A stretch of 64,000 nt of DNA from Isoetes taiwanensis (Eukaryota; Streptophyta; Lycopodiopsida; Isoetales; Isoetaceae): assembly GCA_021234155.1 (NCBI GenBank), contig JAJEKV010000155.1, forward strand, positions 1,106,995 through 1,170,994, written 5' to 3'. A model generated the notes under the pieces. The model saw only the letters and a program-made list of their open reading frames with translations. It did no database searches and was not told where the DNA came from. The translations under genes were made by a program, and so were the position numbers. Below are positions 47,045 to 58,569 of the stretch, piece after piece (positions within the stretch are counted from its first letter, which is position 1; each line of letters opens with the position of its first letter).

Positions 47045-48454
47045 GATGCAGATGATGCACCAGAAGAAATGGAATTTATACCTCCGACCTGGAATAAGGA
47101 GTTGGAAAGTATCGGCTATAGCAAAAGCAAAATCACTTGTCCAAGTAATGCTGTGCAGACTCTGATCACCTGTATTAAAAATCCCAAGATCCATATGTTA
47201 ATCTTGGAAAAGGAAGCACTTCGAAAACCAGAGGACCTATCTGCGGTCTCTCATCTAGGGTTCAATAGCTGGCTGGAGTTAGTTCCCAGAATGAACAAGG
47301 TAAATGATGACTGGGATGAAGCTGCAAAAATCATTGAAGATGTCTACAATAGTCTTCCTGATAAGGTATACAAGTGGACTATGGAGGAGGATAAAGCTAA
47401 AGGGCAATACTTCTATGCTATACCTGCCCTTGAAAAGGCCAATAAGATCAAAAACTCATGCCTGGCCAATGTGGTTATTGGTAAATGTGAGTACCAAAAG
47501 GAAATGCAGGCAAAGGACGATGACCCATTCGGGGAATCACTTCTAACTGAAGAAGAAAAAATCTCAATGACTTCAAAACAGAATGCTAGCAAAGATAATG
47601 AAGAAAAGGAGTTCAGCTTTACGCTAAACAACTGTCAGACCTTCCCCCTTATTCCTGAAAGGCTCGTAGAAGGGCATGCCATGTTCTGTAATCAAGGTAT
47701 ATGGCGCACGAAGAATTTCGGGGCTCTGGCTCCAATCAGTAGAGCATCCTGCATAATGTTAGGTGATATCACTCCAGAACAAGAAAAAGATGCAAAAGTG
47801 GCAGCTGAAAAAATGGCGAAAATTGTGCACAAGGAGAAGATAAAGCTCAACATAGACCATAGGTTTTTCGACAAAAAATGTGACAAAGATGATTATATTT
47901 ACATCAGGCAGAAAGGCCATATGGCCTATTCTAACATCCCTAGGGATGTGATTATCCTAAAAAGAATGTGGAGAACAATGTGTCCATACTTCAAATGTGA
48001 GTGTGAGCCAAGATTTAAAGGAAATACATGCAAAGACAATATGACATGGCTAGATCATGCGGTGCGGTATATGTTTAATAATTTGGACATGGTATTCCTC
48101 GGTTTATCAACAAAGGCCCAAATGGTATCCATGAAGAAATTGCTGAAAACTACCCTAAGGGACAGTATTGTTGCTTATCTGTCATACTTAGAGGTGAGAG
48201 AAACGCTGATAAATATGGCATTTGAACTAGCAGCAGATCCATGGGAAGACCTAAAGTTAAAATTCCCTAACTACAAAATGGCAATTATATGTGAAAAAAG
48301 CATAAAGCCAGTATCCTTCATGAAAAAAATGGAGGCGGGAAATAGTGCTGGCTATAACAAAAAGTCCAAGCTAGCAAAACCTGGAGGATCTTCCAGCTAT
48401 AGTGGAACTTATTATACACCTCCCACGACAATTGCCACACGGGCAAAAGCGTAA
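47045..48454 (+). CDS. PLE ORF1 exon 2, copy 2 (function unknown)
   Basis: The exon encodes 8 + 461 residues: DADDAPEE, then MEFIPP and onward. Visible features are a charged helical region (WDEAAKIIEDVYNSLPDKVYKW), a Lys/Glu-rich linker, KIVHKEKIKLNIDHRFFDKK, the Cys cluster CPYFKCECEPRFKGNTC with a following WLDHAVRYMFNNLDMV helix, a Lys-rich KKSKLAKPGGSSSYS stretch and a premature C-terminus relative to copy 1, whose tail adds about 45 residues. Full protein size would be about 620. I find no RNA-binding, nuclease, helicase or protease signature. By position it may be a nucleic-acid-binding partner of the RT. Conservation between copies and the clean splice argue that it was a real protein. 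Confidence 0.7.
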   Translation, partial: DADDAPEEMEFIPPTWNKELESIGYSKSKITCPSNAVQTLITCIKNPKIHMLILEKEALRKPEDLSAVSHLGFNSWLELVPRMNKVNDDWDEAAKIIEDVYNSLPDKVYKWTMEEDKAKGQYFYAIPALEKANKIKNSCLANVVIGKCEYQKEMQAKDDDPFGESLLTEEEKISMTSKQNASKDNEEKEFSFTLNNCQTFPLIPERLVEGHAMFCNQGIWRTKNFGALAPISRASCIMLGDITPEQEKDAKVAAEKMAKIVHKEKIKLNIDHRFFDKKCDKDDYIYIRQKGHMAYSNIPRDVIILKRMWRTMCPYFKCECEPRFKGNTCKDNMTWLDHAVRYMFNNLDMVFLGLSTKAQMVSMKKLLKTTLRDSIVAYLSYLEVRETLINMAFELAADPWEDLKLKFPNYKMAIICEKSIKPVSFMKKMEAGNSAGYNKKSKLAKPGGSSSYSGTYYTPPTTIATRAKA

Positions 48455-48894
48455 TCTAGCAATGCTGGCGAGAATTCCGATGTGGAGCATTTGAAACACC
48501 TAATCGTACCGACAACTCCGTCACTAAACAAAATAAGGATGTGGACATCATGAAGCTGGATGGAGTTGTGCAAAACTTAAAGTATTAAGGTACGAATTTA
48601 CTTTGCTATTATTCAAGCTGTACATAGTGTTTGTATTATGCTTGCATTGAATTGACAAAGCTAGGGAGTATGTCGATATTCCGTTCTAACTCTTGTATAA
48701 AAGAATCCCATCGATCCGAGCCATCGGATCGCCATTCTGGGAAAGGACGAGCGCCTATATTAGGCCATTGTCGTTTTCCGCCTGGTTATCGGCGTCTTCT
48801 CACAGCAGCATTCTTCGTTCTCGTAGCTTCCCCCCCTTCCCCCCCTGCTGCGTGGGCGTATACCTCTTTTTCATTTATATATATTTTTATTTGT

Positions 48895-49085
48895 TCATGC
48901 ACTTTTTCCACTTGTGGGTGTGGCTTTTCCATGTTGTTGTTTCCTTCGCATTCTACTATGTTATTCTCCACCTGGGTGCTGCTATTTTTTTCCACCTTGC
49001 GGGTGAGGCATATTTTGATATAGTGAATTTCCACCACCGGTGTCTTTGCTTTTTCCACCCTAGGGGTGATGCTATCTTTTCCTGT
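48895..49085 (+). repeat. Minisatellite, units with TTTTCCACC...GGGTG
   Basis: Four to five units of about 45-50 bp each contain TTTCCAC(C/T)T...GGGTG(T/A)GGC(T/A). On the minus strand the array encodes a repeated QVEK-like peptide, probably without function. Confidence 0.55.
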
Positions 49086-50475
49086 TATGTTCTTTTTCTA
49101 CCTATTTTTATTTCTCATCTCTTCGGTCCTTTGTTGATCCAGTTTTTTTATGGTTATGCTTGTTTTGCGGTTCTAACCATTACGGGTGTTTTTGGGAGTT
49201 CTTTGGTCTTGCAGGTTTTCTTATATTCCACCAGTTCCTGGGGACTTGCCGCGTTTCTGTTCGTCCTCCTCTTCGTTACCTTCGGGGATCTCACCATTGG
49301 CTGGGGTCGTGCTCTATGTTCACCTTCGCTCTCGTCCGGTTTCTCTCTGTTCTCCAGGCAACACATTCGAGGTTGGTGGCGACCATTTCTCATTAGGGTT
49401 TTCCTCGAAAACCCGAAAGGGCGAGGTTTTTTATCCCGATGAGAAGTTGTCGCCATTGCCCTCCTATATTGCCTTGGCATATTTTTTTTATGGGGTAGTT
49501 CGATATTGTTCCTATAGTCAGCTACCCCTCTCTCTTCCAAACATTGTATACTGCTGCTGTGATGAATGACAAGCCTATCTATTTCTAACGTTTATGCATC
49601 TTCTTCACAACCATAGGTTGGCTTTTCCTCTTCATCTTATTGCTTTTGTATTGGGTTATTTATCATTATTGACAACTTGGGGGGGTTTTGCATAAGTGGG
49701 CCTCATCTTTTTGCATTATATGCATTGACGTGGTTGGTTTCTTCTTGTGTTTATGCATTATCTGCAATTGCATAGCTTGAGTTGTTCCTACTTAGCTGGA
49801 TATTGCCTTTTATTTCGGGTCGCATTCTCTTTCTTCGGGTTGATTCTCCCCGTACGCCCAGGTCTTCCTACGGGATTCCTCATCATCGAGGACTTGACTT
49901 GTTTTTGTCGAGGCCCCTTTTTTCATCTCGGGGCTGGCGGACTCTTCTTACCATTGTTTTTGTTCTATAATGTATTTCCTTTTTCGGGTTAGTGAGCTGA
50001 TGCCGGATGTCTAATTTGAACCCTTCCAACTCTTCTCCCGCGAGTTCGCTTTCTCCACCACGACCGCTTCGTCTTTCTTGGTCCTCGTCGTCAATAACGC
50101 TTCCCTTTCCCCTGGCCCAGGACTCTTTGGACGCAGTTCACTTTCTCCCCAGGCCTCTCCGGTTTCGCCTCTGCGTTACCCATTCTTTTGACCCGTTTCT
50201 CCTTATTTCGGGGACCCTTGTTGCGGCGGGCCACGCCGAACACTCCGGACATCGGCGGTTCGGGTTCCTATAAACTTCTCGACCATTTCTTGTTACGCCC
50301 CTTTTACCTCAATGCTCCTTCCCTGGTTTCGAATTTAGGACATGGGAGAGAGCATTGGCGTTTTTAAAAATTCCTTATGGGTGCATTTGTATGCTCTCAC
50401 TTGATCATTGTTTTTTCCACCTCTTCTCACTTTATTGCTACATGCCATTGACTTAACTGGGTCCGGTGACATATT

Positions 50476-50677
<202 letters not shown>

Positions 50678-51867
50678 AAATTTTAGACCTTTTTCTCCTC
50701 ACATTTTGATGTTGTGCAAATGTGGTTTGAAAGCGTCTTCCTATTTATTCCACATTTTGCTCCCATGTCCATTTCATTTTGTTAATCCTTAGCATCATAT
50801 TTTGGGGTTATTTTTACGATTCATCTTGTTACAAATTCAATTTTGTCACGGACATCGTCCTTCTGTTGGTTTGGAATTTTTTTAGGATGATGGGAGAGCA
50901 TTGGCCTTTTGCACTTTTTTTTATTATGGGTGCATTTGTATGGGTTTCCTTGATCAGGGGTTGTTTTTTCATAAGGTGTGTTTTTGCGTGTATATTGCTA
51001 TTAGCATAGGGGCTTAATCTGGTCCGTGTGACATATTATCCTACATGTATTGTCCTTTTCATCTCTGGCACCTTATGTTTTTGATCATTCTTGTTGTTTA
51101 CCTTGATATTATCCCTATATTGCATTCATGTGATCTATTTTAACTTTTTATGTTAGGCATCATTTCACTTTGCCTTTTTTCTAATAGGGTATGGGGTCCA
51201 AGTTTGAGCTATGATATAATTGCCATTTTTATTTGGGATATAACCTGGGGATTTTACAAATTTTAGACCTTTTTTCGCACATTTTTGGATGTTGTCAATC
51301 TCTTTGTGTTTGGAACCTTGGTGCCTAGGGCTTTTTTATTCCACATTTACGTTCCCTTCCTCACAAATTTCATGCTTGTTAGGGTTCTTAGGATGGTGCA
51401 TGAGGTATTATCTTGGGCGATTTTATTTTTGTGCATGGTGCTAGTCTTGGGGAATTCCTTTCTATTTGGTTGTTGAGGCTTTTTTTCACTATAAATTGTG
51501 CTCTCTTATTGATATAATATTACTTGTTATTCTTTTTTATTATTTATCGTTATTGTTGGGATCCATGATGAGGGGGTTCCGTTTCCTCCGCTTTTTGCTC
51601 GCTATCATGGGGGGTCCACATGTTGAGGTTCGTACTCACGCGGTTCTTTGGCGGTCCTCGTCCTCTCGGGCTTGTTACGTGTTTGCCGCCCGGCGCTTGG
51701 TCGTTAAGCCCCTCTTGATCTCACCCCTTCACGTGCCGTGCAGGCTTCGACCCTTGGAGTTTTCGCGGCGGCTAGGCTTATAGTTTATGCAGTTCCGCCT
51801 CATTTTATTGTTGTGCTCCGTTCGCTACGTGCTTCGTGACCAAACTCCACGCTTGGCGGTTTCGCGG

Positions 51868-51871
<4 letters not shown>

Positions 51872-51933
<62 letters not shown>
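51872..51933 (+). repeat. (CT)n microsatellite, about 60 bp
   Basis: A second CT-dinucleotide run in the same insertion, about 1.2 kb after the first. Confidence 0.95.
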
Positions 51934-51937
<4 letters not shown>

Positions 51938-53402
51938 TTTGTCGTTCGCCCTTTTCTGTCCCATTCAAGTATTTTGTGACACATTTTCCACCTCTTTGTC
52001 CTTTGTGGCTATATTTCTTCTATGTATATTCTATATTTGGTTTGGTCTGATACTGGGACTTGAATATTTGGGGATTGCATTTAAGATTTTTTCTTCTTTT
52101 TTGGCATGATCATCGGGGAGCTTTAGTGTTTGTTGGTTCCTTTGTTCACTTTATTAGTGCACTTATTTGTTGTTTCCTAAAGTTGTATTTTCTAATCTCG
52201 ACCATGGGTGACGGGTGATATTGGTTCGGTGTACCAATTTTATGGATTTGGGAGCTTCTTTGTTTTCGTTAGCTCCACTTTGTCATGTTCGCAGTAGGCT
52301 TATTTTCGTGCATAGCTTTGCTCACTATATATGATATAATATTACATAATCATTGTGTCAGTTTCGAGACGTTAGACGTGGTTGACTTTTCATGTTCTTT
52401 TAGCCCATAGTTTTTATCATTCTTCCCCGTTTTCTCCGTTTTTTGCTCGATATCGGGGGTCCACATGTTGAGGTTCAGTACTACGGTTGGCGGGCGGTCC
52501 TCGTCCCTCTCGGCGGCCTTCGTGGTGTGCGACTCTCCTCAACATCTCCATGTTTCTCATTCCATCTTTAGGTCTATGCATTTTACATTCCTATGCGGTT
52601 CCTTTGTTCACTTATCTCCCTCTAGATGTTGACCACGGGTCGGGCATAATGGCCACATTCACGGACTTCGTCCGTAATCGTGATTCATATCATATGTGCA
52701 TTGTACGCATTAACGTGGTTTGTTTTTTCATCGCCTTGTTGCCTTGTTCGCCTCGCTTTATCATCCTCAGATGTCTCCTTCCTCCATTTCTTCGGCCTCG
52801 GCTGCCATATCCTTTTTTCATCAAATCTTCAACCTTCCCCTCCTCGATCCTCCCTCCGGCGGCCCTCTTTTTCGTTCCTCGCCTTCTTCTTTACGTCCTT
52901 TATCTTATCCGACTGCTCGGGGGTGGTGGCGGGAGTGTCTTCTGGCTATAGGCTTGAATCCATCCCAATATGGTACTCATTCAGCTCATCGGGGAGGAGC
53001 TTCAGCAGCTGCGGCTCGGGGAGTTCCGCATGAGGTCTGGCGTGCTCCACGCGATACATTTGGCGCTCTTCTTCTTCTCACTCTCGTTATGTGCTTCGCG
53101 ATCCGACTCAACACTTGGAGGTGTCGCGGCGGCTGGGCTTATAGTGGAGGAAGTCCTTTGGTAGTCGGCCGGTTTTGTGTCTCTCGCGAGTCCTTTCCCA
53201 AAATATCCATAAAGGATAAAGCCTGTTGCTTCCCAACTTTTGGAAGTCAACTGTGAGTACTTCAAAAAAGTATAAACATCATAGCCAAGCATGCCACATG
53301 TCCATGCTGAGCTATATATACCTCATTATCCAGGAGTATTGGTCGGATTGTTTAACAGAATAAAATAGTACAGATTGGAAAAAAGATGCTAACACTAACC
53401 TT

Positions 53403-54439
53403 ATGATACGGATCGGTAGATCCATCTCCAAGGATTGCCAAGGAGGTTACACATCTTCTGAAATTATGGACAAAACAAAAGGAAAGTGGTTCATTGTTTG
53501 TTTTTATCCAAAATAATGGATAAAATCTGCTTACCAAAGATCATAAGCAAGCATATGGTAAAGGTTTTGGGAAGCATAGGTGAGGAAATCATGGAAAACA
53601 CCATGTTTTCATGGAAATATACAGAAGATCTAAAAGAAATTTGCTACAAGCCTTATTATGTATTTGTACAAAAGCAAGGAGATAGGTGCCCTTGCTCCAA
53701 TCCTAACTTGAAAAACTTTATAGACACTAGCATAGGGCATGTGCGTACTACCAACCTGGGAATCATAAAGTGCAGGTTACTCAGAAATCAGTTCAAAAAA
53801 GGCTTGGGACACATCCCTGATAAGACCCTAAGCTGGAGAGACCTAAAAGCAGAAATTAAAAAGACATGTGAACAAATTTTTATGGCTCATAGGTTTCAAT
53901 TCCCATTCATTAAAGATATAGATGTGGAAGAAATTATCAATTCTGTTCTGGAGCAAACTGGGACAGAAATGACAGATGCATGCAAGAAAGATATCACCAG
54001 GAAGTTTGCTTTAAGTGATCCGACAGTGATCAAGAATCTAAAATGGCTTACTGACAACCTTTACATTGCAGGGGTAGATAAAGCCTCAAATAATCCCTCC
54101 TTTATCTGCCCAGCACATATTAGGGAAGCTGCTCTAAAAAGGCTTACAAGCTCAGATTTTTTGCCTATATGTAAGGACAAAGAAAGCTTAACTTCTGACC
54201 TGCAAAGAGGTATTCAAGAATGCATCGGAAGCATAGTGTTCGAGTCAGAAAAACTCCCATATCTTTTAGGGTTATTCAAAGCACATAAAAGTGATTATAG
54301 ATGGATCACCAATGCGCACGGGACTGTGTACACAGAAATTGCACAAATTGTTACAGCTATACTCAATTCGATCATTGGAATGTGGCCAGAAATTTCTAAA
54401 GATGCCTTAGTACCTTCATTCCTGATAAGCTTAATGTGA
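53403..54439 (+). CDS. PLE ORF2 (reverse transcriptase), N-terminal part, copy 2
   Basis: The open frame from about 53486 gives 317 residues; the homologous ATG in copy 1 (41096) corresponds to 53403 but is out of frame here by one small shift. The segment GHVRTTNLGIIKCRLLRNQF is followed by KGLGHIPDKTLSW, VIKNLKWLTDN and VDKASNNPSFIC. VDKASNN corresponds to the DKG motif that precedes the palm in Penelope-like RTs. LPYLLGLFKAHK and YRWITNA match the 'P..Y.LPK.HK....R.I' block (RT motif 1-2). A frame break at 54439, shared with copy 1, separates this from the palm. Confidence 0.75.
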
Positions 54440-54639
54440 ACTGGATGGTAAACTCCATTTATGATGTAGCACTCAATTTACCACATAAAATGGAGGAAAT
54501 ATATGTAGCAGATATTACAAAATGCTATGAAAGCATTCCACTACATGGGGAAAACGGTATATGCATGGTTTCCGAAAAAATTGCAGCTATGACTTGGAAT
54601 TATATGAAAAAACTCAATAAAAGGTATGGTTATGGATAA
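54436..54639 (+). pseudogene. PLE RT motif A segment, copy 2
   Basis: The frame beginning NWMVNSIYDVALNLPHK leads to EIYVADITKCYESIPLHG, which is RT motif A with its first catalytic Asp. The frame shifts after LNKRYGYG, and a TAG (near 54702) follows in the expected reading frame, where copy 1 has the same defects. The shared damage either predates the tandem duplication or marks a small intron or recoding site. No simple splice restores the frame. Confidence 0.65.
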
Positions 54640-54764
54640 AGAGATCCAGCAGTGGTGAGTTTGTTACAAAATGGTTTAAGACAACCCCACAAGGAAAATG
54701 CTAGAACCCAATCAGCCAAGATCGCTTTGTTAAAACAAATACATGGCTACTCACAAATTGCTTT

Positions 54765-55466
54765 GTGCAACTAGGAGAAGGAGTGTGGCAACAGGTCAGT
54801 GGGATCCCAATGGGATTTTCATGCAGTCCCTGTTGGTGCAATAGCTACTTAGCATGGTTTGAACTTAACTTTATTAAGAACCTTGCTAAACAAGGAAGAT
54901 TTACAGAAATAAAGGAGTTTAAGTTTGTATTCAGATACATGGACGACCTCCTAGCAATCAATTGCCCCAACATCAAGAAGTTTCTGGAAGATACAGTAAA
55001 TGATTTAGAACCAGAACTGCAGATTTATGATATGAAGCATCTTGGGATAAAGGAGGAAACCACATACGCAGAACTTAATGATGGTTTGAAAATAGGGAGT
55101 AAGGCAAACTTCCTAAACATGACAATCCACATATTGGACAGATTTCTGGGCATATTCAGAACCATTAGATATGATAAAAGGGATATTTTCCCATTCAAAG
55201 CAATGAAATACGTGCATGCCAGCAGTTGTAGACCTTATCTACAAGCTAGAAATGTCATTATTTCACAAATTATGCCATTCATGTACGTGAACACTAGCCC
55301 TATCAGTGCAGCCAAAGATATCAGAGCATTGGTCAACAACTTTGTGGAGAACGGGTTTGATAAACCTGGCATCATGAGAAGAGTGAACAAATACATTCAC
55401 ACTAACGAGTTCCCAGGACTAAAGTATGACAAGTCCACACTTCTGCAAATACTAAAGGAAACATAA
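54765..55466 (+). CDS. PLE RT palm and thumb, copy 2
   Basis: An intact 233-codon frame. It contains motif B (GIPMGFSCSPCWCNSYLA, residues about 14-31), motif C (FRYMDDLLAINCP, about 59-71) with the catalytic Asp pair, KANFLNMTIHI, and the thumb-like YDKRDIFPFKAMKYVHA block with SCRPYLQARNVIISQIM. It ends KYDKSTLLQILKET. The YDKRD and 'Y..ISQ' style is shared with RTs of PLE-like elements in many animals. No GIY-YIG nuclease follows; the stop comes about 85 bp before the junction RNA. Expected role: copying element RNA into DNA at chromosome ends or nicks. Confidence 0.85.
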   Translation: MQLGEGVWQQVSGIPMGFSCSPCWCNSYLAWFELNFIKNLAKQGRFTEIKEFKFVFRYMDDLLAINCPNIKKFLEDTVNDLEPELQIYDMKHLGIKEETTYAELNDGLKIGSKANFLNMTIHILDRFLGIFRTIRYDKRDIFPFKAMKYVHASSCRPYLQARNVIISQIMPFMYVNTSPISAAKDIRALVNNFVENGFDKPGIMRRVNKYIHTNEFPGLKYDKSTLLQILKET

Positions 55467-55553
55467 AGGTATGAACCTGATTTCCCATTGCAAAATAAAT
55501 TAATGTGATGGATATTTAAAAAGTTTTTTCATAAAGGGTTTTGGATTAAAATT

Positions 55554-55689
55554 AACTATAGGGTTGGGAACGATCCCTACTGTAACTAGTAGGGGTCTAC
55601 CCACCCTGTAGTTACAGATTAAGGAACTTTCCAGCAATAGGGAAGTCGGGGTCTTATTCAATCCTACGGAAGGAGGTAGGGTTTTTTTT
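55554..55689 (+). ncRNA. Conserved structured junction element of the PLE
   Basis: The outer stem pairs 55554-55564 (AACTATAGGGT) with 55603-55613 (ACCCTGTAGTT). The inner hairpin pairs 55574-55581 (TCCCTACT) with 55588-55595 (AGTAGGGG) around a GTAACT loop. CTGTAAC (55580-55586) can also pair with GTTACAG (55611-55617), suggesting a pseudoknot or a switch. A third hairpin, CCTACGGAAGGAGGTAGG, lies at 55663-55680, then T8. The minus-strand relative at 59657-59765 keeps every pairing: U-G becomes U-A in the outer stem and U-G becomes C-G in the inner stem. There is no hammerhead core (CTGANGA, GAAA). A self-cleaving or RT-priming role is inference. Confidence 0.65.
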
Positions 55690-57570
55690 CTCTAAATCTA
55701 AAATTGCTGCTAAGGAAGAAAAATATAGTAAGTAGCAATAGTGCTTAAATGATAGTGTAATTATGACCAATATGGGGTAATCTTTTATGCATACAAATGC
55801 AAATATTTAGCCACCTCAATATATGTTAGGTGTATATTGAAATTAATAAAATTGGAGAGGAAAAGTCTTTCCCCTGTTCTTCGTCTGTGATGGTATTTGG
55901 AAAAAGGGCAGGAAAAATTTATTACCCGGAGCCCCTCCCAAGGTAAATCTGTAAGGTGCAGAAATATTCTTCCCCTTCTTTCGAGACAATTAAATCTGCC
56001 TGGCAGTATAGAGTTAAAGCATTCCTTATTTTCCCGGGCGAAGCTTATGACAGTGGGAAAAGATGAGCAGAGACTCAAATGATAGTAGTGATTCCTTAAA
56101 CTCAGAAGAAGCTTGGGCGCTGTCGGGACTGAGAGAGGAATTAGAGTGGTGTGAAAACTCTGTAAAGTTTGAAGCCCTAAGTATGGATAGACGAGTAGCG
56201 AAGATTTGTGACGCAAAAAAAAGAAAAGTGGCTTCAATCGTAAACAAACTGGATATTACAAGGGAGGCAACCAGTTTGAACAAGGAGTCCCAGAAACACA
56301 AATGGACGATGAATATGGATCTGATGAAGACAATACACAGGTATTAATGATTAATCCCTTATGTAATAAAGGGAACTTTGAACTGTAAACGGCTCCAAAT
56401 GTAAGGCTCCAACCGACAATGGAGCATAAACTCTAACAATCGACAGAGGTTTGTAGAAACAGGTTAAATGTCATAGGCTGAAAAGCTTCCATAAAATCGT
56501 TTTTAGCTAAATGCTTGAGGCTTTAAAGAAATGCTTGGATAGCAATAAAGTAATATAACAGTTATGTTTCAATTTATTTGCTTTTGTTTTCTTTGCATGC
56601 TTAAAAGGCTTTTACTAATCAAGGGCAAGGAGGTGCAATGGGTGAAGGGCGATAAGCCAAGAAACCCCTGATGTACCTTTTGGCCCTGACATTATTACCA
56701 AGTCTATTGCTAATATTTGTCTAATTGGCTGCAGGTACGTGGGGTTTCTTCTCTCATTGCTCTTCTTGCTGTTATGAGGTGTTTTGGCCAATAGGATGTG
56801 AGTTACAAAGGAAATACTGGATACATGACTGGACGGAAATTTCTACATAGGAAAGCATATATTTACAAGTTGACAAGTGATATGACAGACGACATAAACA
56901 TGCCTTTTTTCTTGATATTTCAAATTTTGAAGGCAAAAGGTATCTCTGTTTTAAACTCAATTTTGTGGCAGAAAGACTAAGGATAGCAGCCATGAGTTTA
57001 TCGAGGATTAAATAATTTTAATTATGAAAGCACAGAATTCAGATTCTTAGTGTGTAGTCTCCTTTCTATTCTTAAGGGACTTGCTATGTTAATGTACACC
57101 ATGATCTAGTAATGGAGTATGCAAAAAGTATATTTAACCAAACACATGTCTGTGATAAATATGAGGCAGAAAATATATGGGGTCTTCAATCATAAATTGA
57201 GTCATTTTCCTTAAAAGATATGCATGTAAATCTAAAGGACTCGGACTGCATGCCATGCAAAACGATAGAACTATTAATGTCCTTTTAGAACTAAAGGCGG
57301 TTTCAGGGGTAAGCATGCATAGGACATGCAAAAAGTACACATGCAAAAAGCAGATTTAGGGAAATGGCTATAAAAAAGCATAGTTAAATATATGACTAAG
57401 ATGTAATATTCAAGTAAAACAACAAAGTTATGTAACTTGATTACCACAGGTTAGATGTTTCACATATAAAATTGCTCGGTTATATTGTGAAATGATAAGA
57501 CTATCAAGGGATTGACTGCGATAGTCTGAAGGGCTAGTAGGATGGTTGGTCTGAACTAGCTCGGTCAGGG
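55690..57570 (+). mobile_element. Penelope-like retroelement, tandem copy 3 (truncated)
   Basis: This copy has the same start as the others (CTCTAAATC) and contains ORF1 exon 1 (56063-56340), then most of the intron, and ends at TCGGTCAGGG, immediately followed by T18. In copies 1 and 2 the corresponding place has TCGGTCAGGGTTTTTTT or similar and then continues for about 130 bp to exon 2. A deletion near 56345 removes about 15 bp after the donor. Confidence 0.85.
56063..56340 (+). pseudogene. PLE ORF1 exon 1, copy 3, frameshifted
   Basis: It is identical to copies 1 and 2 through EALSMDRR, then the frame changes where the other copies have GCTGCCAG and ACAGTGG. The 36 bp of the RG-rich segment are absent as in copy 1. 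The remaining sequence is homologous but out of frame until CACAG at the donor. Confidence 0.7.
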
Positions 57571-57588
57571 TTTTTTTTTTTTTTTTTT
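57571..57588 (+). repeat. T18 tract at the junction of opposed PLE copies
   Basis: Eighteen T residues join the truncated plus-strand copy 3 to the truncated minus-strand relative. Confidence 0.95.
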
Positions 57589-58569
57589 TGCGTACAAATT
57601 TGGAATTTGAATTTCGCGTATGCAGAAAAAGAAACCCGGGAACAGCTAGCCTCAGCAAACAACCATACTAGCAGTCCAAGTTATCTCGGTCAATCCCTTG
57701 ATAACATAATCAATTTGTACAAAAGTCGAGCAAACTAGAGACATGCACTCAACAATGGTCTTAAGTCAAGTGACTTTATCTTAAATGCAAAGCATACCTT
57801 ATTTTTTACTTCAAGTATCTGTTTTCATGCTGCCATGCAGTTCATGCAACATAAAAAACTTTATCCATCAAAGTCAACTAGTTCCCTATAGTCTGCATGC
57901 ATTTCCTTTTAAGCATACTTTTCAGTATATTCCTACTAATGTCATTTCATTAGTGAATTTAACCACCAGTACTCAAAATCCCATGTGATCTGGAAAGGTT
58001 TGAATTAATCCCATATTGTGATCCTTATAATTTCCAGACTCTTAGTAATGTCCTAATTACTTGTAGTCAGGCACATACTCTGTTTTTAACGTTCCATATA
58101 TTCATTCTTAAGTTTTCATAAAGACTGGATACATCATCCATTTAAATCTAACTCCCAAGACATAATACTCTACCTGGTATCACTTAACAATATGAGTTGA
58201 AATTCCATATATCATACCCTTTCATTTCCTACTATGTTCAAAAAGTACATATTTTCTTTGCCATGGTTACCTTTTCGTAGCTACAAAAGACATTGAATAA
58301 CCAGATTCTGACCTCTTATACCAGGGGCTCTACTCCTGATTTTTGTTCAGAAATGGAAGAGAGGCAGTAAATCCGTTACTTATAACAAGAGTAAGCTTGT
58401 GGATCAGAAAAAACAAAGTAGTATTGACTACCCGGTAGGACCTAATGGCCTATCTTTCTTTGCTTCAGTGTAGTACAGTTAAAGACTCGATCCTTTTTGT
58501 TTGATCCTTTGATTCCCTTTGAGCCATAACCTAACATAACAGCAAAAAGTACAATAGGAAAAATAATGC

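Noticed and set aside
47045-48454. GIY-YIG endonuclease in ORF1 exon 2
   Set aside because: No GIY...YIG pair, catalytic Arg or Glu in suitable spacing could be seen; the Cys cluster alone is not enough.
48631-49569. Hydrophobic frames up to 249 codons that look like membrane proteins
   Set aside because: The DNA is strongly pyrimidine-rich on this strand, which yields Phe, Leu and Ser codons by composition; there is no conserved motif and the frames overlap one another.
55554-55620. Hammerhead ribozyme at the PLE junction
   Set aside because: The required CTGANGA and GAAA core elements are absent on both strands, although position and compact folding would suit one.
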